A program made the position numbers and the translations under genes. A stretch of 64,000 nt of DNA, taken from NCBI GenBank assembly GCA_038529265.1, contig JBCBDX010000009.1:1-64000 (forward strand), given 5' to 3'. The notes beneath the pieces are model-generated. The model saw only the letters and a program-made list of their open reading frames with translations, ran no database searches and had not been told where the DNA came from. Below are positions 1 through 8,199 of this stretch, in pieces. Position 1 is the stretch's first letter; the number at the start of each line of letters is the position of its first letter. Source of the DNA: JBCBDX01 sp038529265. GTDB taxonomy: Bacteria; Pseudomonadota; Alphaproteobacteria; Rhizobiales; Rhizobiaceae.

Positions 1-1
1 G

Positions 2-262
2 CACGGTAGCTACCGTGCCGCGCTGGAGGAACGCACACGCGAGCGCGTGCCGCTCGATTGGGCAGGCACTAGTTATATTTTAGGCTATACCGAATTGCTT
101 ATTGCCGAACGGACCGATGACTTGAAACGTGCAAAGGATGGCGCTGAACGCATCGAAAGTGCTATCCCTGTTTTAGAGGAGGGCGGTCACGCGGTTTGGG
201 CTGATGCCGCAAAACATTATCTGGGCAAAGCAAAAGTTATCCTCAAAAGGCTAACCGACTAA
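2..262 (+). CDS. C-terminal end of a tetratricopeptide-repeat protein (5' truncated by window edge)
   Basis: The reading frame is open from base 2 to a TAA at 260-262, so the start lies upstream of the window. The first visible residues (YRAALEERTRERVPLDWAGT) match the repeat unit of the TPR proteins common in rhizobia, whose repeats run 'YRAALEEYTRERVPLDWA.TQNNLG'. This fragment would be the last repeat plus a degenerate C-terminal helix pair. Such TPR arrays are scaffolds and are sometimes fused to caspase-like or CHAT peptidase domains. No such domain is visible here, and the N-terminal part would have to be read from the neighbouring sequence. Function is unknown. Confidence 0.75.
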   Translation, partial: HGSYRAALEERTRERVPLDWAGTSYILGYTELLIAERTDDLKRAKDGAERIESAIPVLEEGGHAVWADAAKHYLGKAKVILKRLTD

Positions 263-326
263 ATCTCTTGCCACCTTCCCTCCCAACCCATAGCCTGACA
301 TCTCCTTCACAATCGGGGTGAGCAGC

Positions 327-686
327 ATGGAAAAAGTAACCGGCATAGGCGGGGTGTTTTACCGGGCGAAAGACCCGGATGCGTTGCGCACATGGTATGC
401 AACGCACCTGGGCGTTGAGGGCATGCCGTGGACGCAGGAGGGCGGCTATACGGTCTTTCAGCCCTTTGACCATGACACGGATTATTTTCCCGCCGAGAAG
501 CAATGGATGATCAATTTTCGGGTCAATGATCTTGATGCCATGAAAGCGCAGCTTGAAAGGGCGGGCATTGACGTCAAAACCGATCCCGCCTGGGACACGC
601 CGGAGATCGGGCGCTTTGCGCGCATCCATGATCCGGAAGGTAACCCGATTGAATTGTGGGAACCGGCTTCGCCGCCGCCTGCATGA
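327..686 (+). CDS. VOC-family (glyoxalase/bleomycin-resistance fold) protein
   Basis: A 119-residue protein of the length of a single-chain vicinal-oxygen-chelate protein with two beta-alpha-beta-beta-beta modules. Visible hallmarks are the N-terminal 'GIGGVFYRAKDPDALRTWY', a central 'INFRVNDLDAMKAQLERAG' module start, and 'FARIHDPEGNPIELWEP' at the C-terminus, where the Glu is the usual metal ligand. ATG 327 was chosen because GGGG lies about 10 nt upstream. An in-frame GTG at 318 would add three residues. The substrate cannot be told from sequence: family members include glyoxalases, extradiol dioxygenases and drug-binding proteins. The stop overlaps the start of the LysE gene (ATGA), so the two are probably translationally coupled. 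Confidence 0.85.
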   Translation: MEKVTGIGGVFYRAKDPDALRTWYATHLGVEGMPWTQEGGYTVFQPFDHDTDYFPAEKQWMINFRVNDLDAMKAQLERAGIDVKTDPAWDTPEIGRFARIHDPEGNPIELWEPASPPPA

Positions 687-1282
687 CGCTTATTCTGATC
701 GCCATCGCGCTCGCGGTTTTGACGCCCGGGCCAGCCAACATGGCCATTATGACCACCTCCATGGCGCGCGGGCGGCTTTCGGGCATCATGTTCGCGCTTG
801 GCGTCCAATCCGGCTCGGCGACGTGGGCGCTTTTGGCGGCCATCGGCCTTTCCACCTGGCTGGAAGCGACGGCCTATGGGCTGACCGCGATGAAGATACT
901 CGGTGGGCTCTATCTTCTCTGGCTTGGCCTGAAATCACTGCGCTCGGCCTTTTCAGCGCGCGTGCCCGATGCCGCTGACGTGCAGGGCGTGTCGTTCAAA
1001 AAGCTCTATGTGCGCGGCGCGCTATTGCACCTGACCAACCCGAAGGCGGTTCTGTCATGGCTGGCGGTCGTCGCACTGATCAAGGGAACGCCGGACGCGC
1101 CTTTCTGGATGACGATGGTGATGTGCCTTCTGGTTTCCGGCGTCACCTTTCAGGCCTATGCGCTGATTTTCGGTAACCCCACTATGGTACGGGCCTACAA
1201 GCGCGCGCGGCGGTTGATAGAGGCAGCACTCGCGCTGGTTTTCGGCTATGCGGGCGGACGTCTACTGCTTTCATCGTATTAA
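683..1282 (+). CDS. LysE-family amino-acid/metabolite exporter
   Basis: A 199-residue, very hydrophobic protein with about six membrane segments. The family signature is near the N-terminus ('LTPGPANMAIM', about residues 11-21), followed by a small-residue-rich helix and a central 'GGLYLLWLGLKSLRS' and 'LTNPKAVLSW' as in LysE/RhtB permeases. These inner-membrane exporters expel amino acids or related metabolites using the proton gradient. The substrate is not predictable. ATG 683 overlaps the TGA of the VOC gene as ATGA. A longer GTG start at 656 would place nine extra residues before the first helix and looks less likely. Confidence 0.85.
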   Translation: MTLILIAIALAVLTPGPANMAIMTTSMARGRLSGIMFALGVQSGSATWALLAAIGLSTWLEATAYGLTAMKILGGLYLLWLGLKSLRSAFSARVPDAADVQGVSFKKLYVRGALLHLTNPKAVLSWLAVVALIKGTPDAPFWMTMVMCLLVSGVTFQAYALIFGNPTMVRAYKRARRLIEAALALVFGYAGGRLLLSSY

Positions 1283-1339
1283 TTCTTGCCAATTGGTAAC
1301 TTGCGCCCTGGTCGGCCTTAGCGCATTCAAGGCGCTGAA

Positions 1340-1768
1340 GTGGCGGCCTTGTGGGACGGCTGGATGGGCTTTTTAACATATCTTTGGACGCGTCAGCGCT
1401 GGCCGTTTCTGGCCTTTATCGGGTGCTTTGCCGTACTTTTGTGGGTCGGCGGCAAGTTTCTCGCGAACTTCCTCTATTTCAATGATCCGGCGCATCGCAA
1501 CCAGACACTCGAAGCGTGGATGACACCGCGCTACGTGTCGCTGTCTTATGATGTTCCACCCGAGCGTCTGTTTCCCGTTTTGGGGCTCGATCATGAGGGG
1601 CCACATCGCAAGGTGCGCCTCGGCGAAATCGCGCTGGAACAGGGTGTGACGCTCGATGAGCTTCAGGCCCGTGTTCTTGCCGCCAAAGCTGCCCATGAAG
1701 CTGCGCGCGAACTGCGCAAGCGGCTCGAGGAATGGGAAGACCGCGTGGATGAGCTCAACGATGATTGA
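1340..1768 (+). CDS. Small membrane-anchored protein of unknown function
   Basis: A 142-residue protein that I do not assign to a family. It has one clear membrane segment at about residues 22-43 (FLAFIGCFAVLLWVGGKFLANFL). This is followed by a soluble part with 'YVSLSYDVPPERLFPVLGL', a short helix-turn region (IALEQGVTLDELQARVLAAK), and a charged C-terminal coiled-coil-like helix (about 105-140). The predicted layout is an N-terminal anchor with a cytoplasmic tail. Translation starts at GTG 1340 after AAGG. The end overlaps the start of the DedA gene by 8 nt, so the two are likely co-expressed and may act together at the inner membrane. Confidence 0.7.
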   Translation: MAALWDGWMGFLTYLWTRQRWPFLAFIGCFAVLLWVGGKFLANFLYFNDPAHRNQTLEAWMTPRYVSLSYDVPPERLFPVLGLDHEGPHRKVRLGEIALEQGVTLDELQARVLAAKAAHEAARELRKRLEEWEDRVDELNDD

Positions 1769-2381
1769 CACGCTGCTCGCACTTGTCCCCGACTACGGGC
1801 TTTGGGTCATCGCCTTTGTGGTGCTGATCGGTTGCCTTGGCCTGCCAACGCCTGGCGCCATGCTGGTTGTAAGCGCGGGTGCGTTTAGCGCCAGTGGCGA
1901 TCTTGCGTTCTGGCCCACTTTTGCCGCTACCTTCGCAGCCTATGTGCTCGGCGATCAGATGGTCTATTTCATCGCACAGCGCGGCGGGCGTCCGATGATT
2001 GAAAAGCGCAAAAGTTCGCCCCGCTTTGCCAAAACCATCAAACGAGCCGAAAACATGGTTGAACGTTGGGGCGCAGCGGCCATTTTCGCCAGCCGCGCGG
2101 TGTTCGCGCCAACGGCTCCCTATGTGGCTTACATCGCCGGAGCGACATCACTACCATGGATGCACTATACGCTTGCCTCGGTTCCAGGCGCTGCGGCGTG
2201 GACAACGCTTTACCTTGGTCTCGGCTATGTGTTTGTGAACCAGCTTGCGCAGCTTACTGCGCTTCTGGCGCAAGGCGCTGTGGTTGTGATGATCGCTCTG
2301 ATTTTACTGGTTTTGGGTTGGTGGCTGGTGCGCAGTTGGCACAATTACCGCCGGGAAAACGCCACCAAAACGGCAGCCTGA
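1761..2381 (+). CDS. DedA-family membrane protein
   Basis: A 206-residue protein with the DedA/SNARE-associated domain: an N-terminal helix, 'GLPTPGAMLVVSAGAFSASG' after it, then 'GDQMVYFIAQRGGRP' and the conserved 'FASRAVFAPTAPYVAYIAGA', which corresponds to the family's F-R-x-P-x-G signature. DedA proteins are inner-membrane lipid scramblase- or transporter-like proteins needed for proton-motive-force homeostasis and envelope integrity. Residues after about 170 form a last membrane helix ending in a positively charged tail. ATG 1761 lies inside the end of the preceding gene (8-nt overlap). A longer reading frame upstream overlaps that gene out of frame and is not credible. Confidence 0.88.
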   Translation: MIDTLLALVPDYGLWVIAFVVLIGCLGLPTPGAMLVVSAGAFSASGDLAFWPTFAATFAAYVLGDQMVYFIAQRGGRPMIEKRKSSPRFAKTIKRAENMVERWGAAAIFASRAVFAPTAPYVAYIAGATSLPWMHYTLASVPGAAAWTTLYLGLGYVFVNQLAQLTALLAQGAVVVMIALILLVLGWWLVRSWHNYRRENATKTAA

Positions 2382-2479
2382 TCGGGCATAGAAAATCTTT
2401 CCAGGCTTAGTCGTTCAAAGATCCACATGCTCAGCTTGGAAAAGGCGTGAAAACGGCCTGCACCTCACCGGTGCCGCAT

Positions 2480-2508
2480 TTGGAATCAAGCCTCAAAAAG
2501 CCTATATA
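2480..2508 (+). promoter_or_regulatory. Candidate gyrB promoter (-35/-10)
   Basis: In the 197-nt gap before gyrB, TTGGAA at 2480-2485 is separated by exactly 17 nt from TATATA at 2503-2508. This is a good match to the housekeeping sigma-factor spacing. Transcription would start near 2515, giving a leader of about 65 nt. A CACCGGTG palindrome lies just upstream (about 2466-2473). The call rests on pattern only. Confidence 0.4.
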
Positions 2509-2578
2509 AATTCATGATTTACTGCGGTGATTCGAATGTTTGGGGACATACGCACCGCATCACCGGACAGGATGCCAG

Positions 2579-5029
2579 ATGAGCAACCCAGCAGACCAGA
2601 TGCCAAACGAGATGGAAGCCGATTATGGCGCCGATTCCATCAAGGTTTTGAAGGGCTTGGATGCAGTTCGCAAGCGCCCTGGCATGTATATTGGCGACAC
2701 CGATGACGGTTCCGGCCTGCACCATATGATCTATGAGGTGGTCGATAATGCCATCGACGAGGCTTTGGCGGGACATGCGGATCTGGTGACCGTGACACTC
2801 AATGCCGACGGTTCAGTGACGGTTACCGACAATGGACGTGGTATTCCTGTGGGTATCCACGAAGAAGAGGGTGTTTCGGCGGCAGAAGTGATCATGACCC
2901 AGCTTCATGCCGGCGGTAAATTTGACCAGAATTCCTACAAGGTATCAGGCGGCCTGCACGGCGTTGGCGTTTCAGTGGTGAACGCGCTGTCGGTGATGCT
3001 GAGATTGCGCATCGGACGTGACGGCAATTTCCATGAAATGAGCTTCACACACGGTGTGGCAGATGCGCCGCTGGCCGTTGTCGGTGATGCCGGCGACTAT
3101 ACCGGAACTGAAGTCACATTCCTGCCCTCAACTGAAACTTTCACCAAGACCGAGTTCAGTTTTGACACGCTGGAACACCGCTTGCGTGAATTGGCGTTTT
3201 TGAATTCCGGTGTGCGCATATTACTGACCGATGCGCGCCACGCGGACAAAAAAGAAGTTGAGCTTCTTTATGATGGCGGCTTGAAAGAATTTGTACGCTG
3301 GCTCGACCGCGCCAAGAAGCCGCTGATCGAGAACCCCGTCTACATCGAAGGTGAAAAAGACGGCATCACCGTTGAAGTCGCTCTTTGGTGGAACGACAGC
3401 TACCACGAGAATGTGCTGTGCTTTACCAACAACATCCCTCAGCGCGACGGCGGCACGCATATGGCGGGTTTCCGCGGTGCCCTGACGCGCCAAGTGACCG
3501 GCTATGCAGAACGCTCGGGCATTTTGAAGAAAGAAAAGGTCTCGCTGACCGGTGATGATTGCCGAGAGGGCCTGACCTGCGTGCTCTCTGTGAAGGTGCC
3601 CGACCCAAAATTCTCGTCGCAAACCAAAGACAAGCTGGTTTCGTCCGAAGTGCGTCCAGTTGTTGAGAGCCTTGTCAATGAAACGCTGTCAGAATGGCTG
3701 GAAGAAAATCCGGGCGATGCCAAAATCCTTGTCACCAAGGTCGTCGAGGCAGCTGCGGCTCGCGAAGCAGCGCGAAAAGCCCGTGAGTTAACACGCCGCA
3801 AAGGTGCGCTCGACATCACATCGCTGCCCGGCAAACTCGCCGATTGTCAGGAACGCGATCCAGCAAAGTCGGAAATCTTTATCGTTGAGGGTGATTCAGC
3901 TGGTGGTTCGGCCAAATCTGGTCGGAGCCGTAAAAACCAGGCAATTCTGCCCTTGCGCGGTAAAATCCTGAATGTGGAGCGGGCACGGTTTGATAGGATG
4001 CTGTCGTCCGATCAGGTCGGTACGCTCATTACTGCGCTCGGCACGGGCATCGGCAAGGATGAGTTCAACCCGGAAAAGCTACGCTATCACAAGATCATCA
4101 TCATGACAGATGCGGACGTTGATGGCGCTCACATCCGCACGCTTTTGCTGACCTTCTTCTTCCGTCAGATGCCGGAACTGATCGAGCGCGGGCATCTCTA
4201 CATCGCCCAGCCGCCGCTCTATAAGGTGTCACGCGGCAAGAACTTCCAATATATCAAGGATGAGCAGGCGCTGGAAAACTACCTGCTCGATGTCGGCTTG
4301 GATGATGCACAACTGGTTGCCGGTTCCGGCGAGGTGCTGACTGGTTCTGACCTGCGCGCCACGATTGAAGTCTGCATCCAAATCCGTTCACTCTTGAATG
4401 GTCTGCATTCGCGCTATGAGCATGGCGTTGTCGAACAAGCAATGTTGGGCGGCGCACTGGATGCCAGCGTTCTGAACGATCTGGGTCGCGCCAATGACAT
4501 CGCTGCCAAGGTGGCCGAACGGCTTGATGCTGTGGCAGAAGAAACCGAACGCGGCTGGGCCGGACGTACCAACCCATCCAATGAGGGTATGGGCGGCTTC
4601 GTCTTCGAGCGCATGGTGCGCGGTGTAAAAGAAGCGCAATTGCTCGATGCCAATTTGATCCAGTCAGCAGATGCGCGCGCGCTTCATGGATTGCAACCGC
4701 GCCTTAATGGCGTGTTCGACACACCACCAACCTTGCGCCGCAAGGACAAGAGCGAACCTGTTTCCGGACCGCTGCAGCTCCTTGATCTGGTATTTGAATC
4801 GGCCCGCAAAGGTCTGACACTTCAACGCTACAAGGGTCTTGGTGAAATGGATGCCGAGCAATTATGGGAGACCACACTCGATCCTGATGCGCGGTCATTG
4901 CTGCAGGTCAAAGTCAATGACGCGACCGATGCCGATTCCCTCTTCAGCCGACTGATGGGCGATGAAGTGGAGCCACGCCGCGAGTTCATTCAGGACAATG
5001 CGCTGAGCGTGGCGAACTTGGATATTTAA
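2579..5029 (+). CDS. gyrB: DNA gyrase subunit B
   Basis: An 816-residue GyrB, close to the usual alphaproteobacterial length. It is the ATPase subunit of the A2B2 type II topoisomerase that introduces negative supercoils. Visible in order are the GHKL ATPase ('EVVDNAIDEALAGHAD', 'VTDNGRGIPVGIHEEEG', 'GGLHGVGVSVVNALS'), the transducer with its Lys in 'SSQTKDKL', the TOPRIM domain ('EIFIVEGDSAGGSAKSGR', 'PLRGKILNVE', 'IIIMTDADVDGAHIRTLLLT') and the C-terminal 'QRYKGLGEMDAEQLWETT'. ATG 2579 is preceded by AGGA at 7 nt. A TTG start farther upstream has no such site. gyrA is not in this window. The gene stands alone, with a promoter-like sequence upstream. Confidence 0.98.
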   Translation: MSNPADQMPNEMEADYGADSIKVLKGLDAVRKRPGMYIGDTDDGSGLHHMIYEVVDNAIDEALAGHADLVTVTLNADGSVTVTDNGRGIPVGIHEEEGVSAAEVIMTQLHAGGKFDQNSYKVSGGLHGVGVSVVNALSVMLRLRIGRDGNFHEMSFTHGVADAPLAVVGDAGDYTGTEVTFLPSTETFTKTEFSFDTLEHRLRELAFLNSGVRILLTDARHADKKEVELLYDGGLKEFVRWLDRAKKPLIENPVYIEGEKDGITVEVALWWNDSYHENVLCFTNNIPQRDGGTHMAGFRGALTRQVTGYAERSGILKKEKVSLTGDDCREGLTCVLSVKVPDPKFSSQTKDKLVSSEVRPVVESLVNETLSEWLEENPGDAKILVTKVVEAAAAREAARKARELTRRKGALDITSLPGKLADCQERDPAKSEIFIVEGDSAGGSAKSGRSRKNQAILPLRGKILNVERARFDRMLSSDQVGTLITALGTGIGKDEFNPEKLRYHKIIIMTDADVDGAHIRTLLLTFFFRQMPELIERGHLYIAQPPLYKVSRGKNFQYIKDEQALENYLLDVGLDDAQLVAGSGEVLTGSDLRATIEVCIQIRSLLNGLHSRYEHGVVEQAMLGGALDASVLNDLGRANDIAAKVAERLDAVAEETERGWAGRTNPSNEGMGGFVFERMVRGVKEAQLLDANLIQSADARALHGLQPRLNGVFDTPPTLRRKDKSEPVSGPLQLLDLVFESARKGLTLQRYKGLGEMDAEQLWETTLDPDARSLLQVKVNDATDADSLFSRLMGDEVEPRREFIQDNALSVANLDI

Positions 5030-5108
5030 AGCGTCATCAATCCGTCGCTCGATGTAACTGCAAAATGTGCTAGCGTCCTGCCACCAACTATTGTGGAGGC
5101 AAGACGCA

Positions 5109-6197
5109 ATGGCATTTTATCGCGATCTGAAGAAAGAACGTTACTACCCGCACGGCACTGAAAAACCCGGCCAAGCCGGCTGGATCGCCAATCGGATACT
5201 CCGGCTTCGTGCGCTATTGAACGGCAACATCACCTCAAAGCGCAGACCAAACTCGCTCATCGTCGGGTCTTGGAACATCCAGCATTTTGACGGAGGGATG
5301 CCACGGCTACCGGAGAGCTTCCATTACATCGCGGAGGTGATTGACCATTTCGACATTTGCGCGCTTCAGGAAGTCAAAAGCATTGAGTCTGTCGAACGTT
5401 TGATGGATTTGCTCGGTCCCAATTGGGATTATTTCATCAATGACAGCGGTGGTCAGGGTCGTGGAAACCACGAGCGGATGGCGTTTCTCTACAACAAGAA
5501 CAAAGTCTTCTTCCGCAATTTGATTGGTGAATTGGTGGTGCCACAAAGCGCATTACCCGGTGGCGAGCAGGTCGGCCGCACGCCTTACTTCGCAGCGTTC
5601 CAAGCGGGCTGGTTCAAATTCACACTGTGCAGTGCGCACATTGTTTTCACGGAAGTCGCTGGCCGACCTTTGCGCGAAGATGAAATTCGTGTTGTCGGCG
5701 AAGAACTCGCCAAACGCGCCAAGAAGACCGATGAAGTTCATGTCTTTATTGGCGATATGAACATCGAAACGCGCAATGATGCCGGTATGAAAGCTCTGGA
5801 AGATGCAGGTTTTGAAGTGCCGGATATGGGACCCACTTCCGCGTCGGGTACCAAACACTACGACCAGATTGCTTTTACCGGGCTGGAGGGCAAAACCGAG
5901 TTCCTCAACAAGGGTGTGATCCCTGTTTATGAGGCTGTCTTTCTCGACGAGGAAGCTGAAGCCTACCGCCCGATTGCCAACGCCATCAGACGCAACATGA
6001 AGGCAAGCGAGTGGTTCTGGAGCTTTCATCAAAAAGCGCTTGAAAATGCAGATGCCGGCATATCAGCTGCAGACCCGTATAAAGACAATTACTATAAAGA
6101 CTGGCGCAACGACCAAATGTCGGACCATCTACCGATCTGGATTGAATTGGAAGTCGACTATTCCAACGAATATCTGAGGGAAATCAGCAAGTTGTAG
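5109..6197 (+). CDS. Endonuclease/exonuclease/phosphatase (EEP) family protein
   Basis: A 362-residue protein with the EEP (DNase I-like) fold. Motifs seen are 'VGSWNIQHFDG' (metal/phosphate Asn), 'DICALQEVKS' with the catalytic Glu, 'FIGDMNIETRN' with the Asp-Met-Asn pair, and near the end 'DQMSDHLPIWIELEV' with the Asp-His dyad. All catalytic positions of the superfamily are therefore present. Members cleave DNA, RNA, phosphoinositides or nucleotides, and the substrate is unknown here. There is no signal peptide, so it is probably cytoplasmic. ATG 5109 follows GGAGG at a good distance. The gene lies 79 nt after gyrB with no obvious terminator, so some read-through is possible. Confidence 0.85.
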   Translation: MAFYRDLKKERYYPHGTEKPGQAGWIANRILRLRALLNGNITSKRRPNSLIVGSWNIQHFDGGMPRLPESFHYIAEVIDHFDICALQEVKSIESVERLMDLLGPNWDYFINDSGGQGRGNHERMAFLYNKNKVFFRNLIGELVVPQSALPGGEQVGRTPYFAAFQAGWFKFTLCSAHIVFTEVAGRPLREDEIRVVGEELAKRAKKTDEVHVFIGDMNIETRNDAGMKALEDAGFEVPDMGPTSASGTKHYDQIAFTGLEGKTEFLNKGVIPVYEAVFLDEEAEAYRPIANAIRRNMKASEWFWSFHQKALENADAGISAADPYKDNYYKDWRNDQMSDHLPIWIELEVDYSNEYLREISKL

Positions 6198-6290
6198 AGC
6201 AAAAAAGACGTAACTTCAGGTTTTGCGACCTTGCCAATAACGCTTCATGCACCATGCTTCTCCCAGTCATGATCGACGGGAGGATAGAGC

Positions 6291-7196
6291 ATGCCAGACA
6301 AGCCACATCGACTTTTGTTTACCGGCGGCTCCGGAAAGGCTGGCAAGCATATGATCCCCTGGCTGCTCGATAAAGGCCATCGTGTGGTCAATGTTGACCT
6401 GACACCGCTCGATCATCCGGGCGTGGACAATATCACCGCTGACATTACCGACAGCGGTCAGATGTTTGATGTGCTGTCATCGCTCGCCAATTTTGATGAG
6501 TTGGAACTGGAAAGCGTGCCAAAATTCGATGCGGTCGTCCACTTTGCAGCGGTGCCGCGTATCCTTTTGAACCCGGACAATGAAACATTCAGGGTTAATG
6601 CGGTTGGAACCTACAATGTCATCGAGGCTGCGGTGAAGCTTGGCATCAAGAAGATCATCTTTGCCTCATCGGAAACCACCTATGGCATCTGTTTCGCGCA
6701 AGGCGAGCGTAAGCCGGACTATTTGCCGGTCGATGAAGATCATCCTGTCGTGCCTGAAGATTCTTACGCTATGTCGAAAGTTGCCAATGAGGTGACCGCG
6801 CGCTCATTCCAACGCCGAACGGGCTCTGATATTTACGGTATTCGCATCAACAATGTGGTTGAGCCGCACGAATATGCGCAGAATTTTCCGTCCTATATGG
6901 ACGACCCCGATCTGCGTCGAAGGAATATTTTTGCCTACATCGATGCGCGGGATTTGGCGCAAATGGTGCATTTGATGCTGCAAACTGATGGGCTTGGATA
7001 TCAGATATTCAACGCGTCCAATGATAATCATTCGGTCAATCTTACGACGGCAGCGTTGATAGAGCGCTACTATCAGGGCGTACCGATCAAGCGTGAGTTA
7101 GCCGGCGAAGAAACGGTTTATTGCAACCGGAAAGCCAAGCGGTTGCTCGGCTTTGAACCGGCACACAATTGGCGCGACGTGCTTGATCAGTCGTAG
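6291..7196 (+). CDS. NAD-dependent epimerase/dehydratase (extended SDR)
   Basis: A 301-residue extended short-chain dehydrogenase/reductase. The N-terminal Rossmann motif is 'FTGGSGKAGKHMIPWLL' (about residues 9-25), followed by an acidic residue after beta-2 ('VVNVDLT') suggesting NAD. Other motifs are 'AVVHFAAVPR', 'FASSETTYG' and the catalytic 'YAMSK' (Tyr-x3-Lys). Enzymes of this type act on nucleotide sugars or related hydroxy acids (for example uronate dehydrogenases). The exact substrate is not predictable. ATG 6291 follows GGGAGGA. The last 10 nt overlap the end of convergent cydB, so the two transcripts run into each other. Confidence 0.85.
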   Translation: MPDKPHRLLFTGGSGKAGKHMIPWLLDKGHRVVNVDLTPLDHPGVDNITADITDSGQMFDVLSSLANFDELELESVPKFDAVVHFAAVPRILLNPDNETFRVNAVGTYNVIEAAVKLGIKKIIFASSETTYGICFAQGERKPDYLPVDEDHPVVPEDSYAMSKVANEVTARSFQRRTGSDIYGIRINNVVEPHEYAQNFPSYMDDPDLRRRNIFAYIDARDLAQMVHLMLQTDGLGYQIFNASNDNHSVNLTTAALIERYYQGVPIKRELAGEETVYCNRKAKRLLGFEPAHNWRDVLDQS

Positions 7197-8194
7197 CGCA
7201 GTTCCGTCGCCTTACCGCCAAAGACCCGATAGGAAAAGATCGAGTAACCGATGATTACCGGCAACACGAACATCGTGCCGAACAGGATGATGATGAGGCT
7301 TTCCGGTGCCGACGCACTTTCATAGATTGTCATGCGATCAGGCACCACGAATGGGTAGAACGAGTAAGCGAGACCCATAAAACCAAGCGTCATGATGCCG
7401 ACCATGCCAGCGAAAGGCACCAGTGAAAAACGGTCGTTGCGATCCGGCAAATAGAGCAGCTGCCAGAAGAGAAAACCGAAAAGCCCCAGCGTCATGATCG
7501 GAAGCGGCAGTAATGCGATGATCTCCGGGACGGAGAACCATTTTTCAAAGATGCGTGGGCTGGCAAAGGGTGTTGCCAAAGAAATGATGCCCATGCCGAT
7601 CATTGTGAAAAGCAGTGACCGCTGCATCCATCCGACTGCTCTTTTTTGGAGGTCGCCTTCCGTCTTGTAGATGAGCCAAGCTGAACCAATGGCGGCATAG
7701 GTGGCGGTTAAGCACAGCGCGACGATCAAGCCGAATTGGAAAGCCAACCAGCCGCCCGTTAAGCCAAGCACATAAACACCGAGCATGTAGCCCTGGCTGA
7801 GCGCTGTTCCGAGCGAACCGGCAAAGAAGACACGGTTCCAGAGCCATTTTTCTTCGGCATCCGCTTTGGCACGGAACTCAAATGCAACGCCGCGGGCAAT
7901 CAAGCTGATCAACATGATCGCAACCGGCAGATATAGCGCTGTCAAAATGACGCCATGCGCCACCGGAAAGGCAACCAGCAGGATACCGATGGCCAGCACC
8001 AGCCAGGTTTCGTTGGCATCCCAAAATGGCCCGATGGAAGCAATCATCCTGTCTTTGTCTTCATCCTTGGCGACCGCGTAGAGAATGCCCACGCCGAGAT
8101 CGAAACCATCGAGCACGACATAGATCAATATGGACAGGCCCATCAGCCCTGCAAAGATCAGCGGCAGATGCGGATAGAGGAGTGTGACATCCAT
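7187..8194 (-). CDS. cydB: Cytochrome bd-type (cyanide-insensitive-like) ubiquinol oxidase subunit II
   Basis: A 335-residue polytopic membrane protein with the CydB signatures: 'YVVLDGFDLGVGILYA' near the N-terminus, 'GPFWDANETWLVLAIGILLVAF' with the conserved Trp-Asp-x-Asn-Glu-Thr-Trp, and 'RGVAFEFR'. With subunit I it forms the cytochrome bd oxidase that reduces oxygen with quinol electrons at high affinity. It starts 5 nt after the cydA stop, so the two form one operon. No cydX-like small ORF and no cydDC maturation genes were seen nearby. The length fits the short CydB/CioB branch. Confidence 0.95.
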   Translation of the reverse strand: MDVTLLYPHLPLIFAGLMGLSILIYVVLDGFDLGVGILYAVAKDEDKDRMIASIGPFWDANETWLVLAIGILLVAFPVAHGVILTALYLPVAIMLISLIARGVAFEFRAKADAEEKWLWNRVFFAGSLGTALSQGYMLGVYVLGLTGGWLAFQFGLIVALCLTATYAAIGSAWLIYKTEGDLQKRAVGWMQRSLLFTMIGMGIISLATPFASPRIFEKWFSVPEIIALLPLPIMTLGLFGFLFWQLLYLPDRNDRFSLVPFAGMVGIMTLGFMGLAYSFYPFVVPDRMTIYESASAPESLIIILFGTMFVLPVIIGYSIFSYRVFGGKATELRYD

Positions 8195-8199
8195 TTTGA

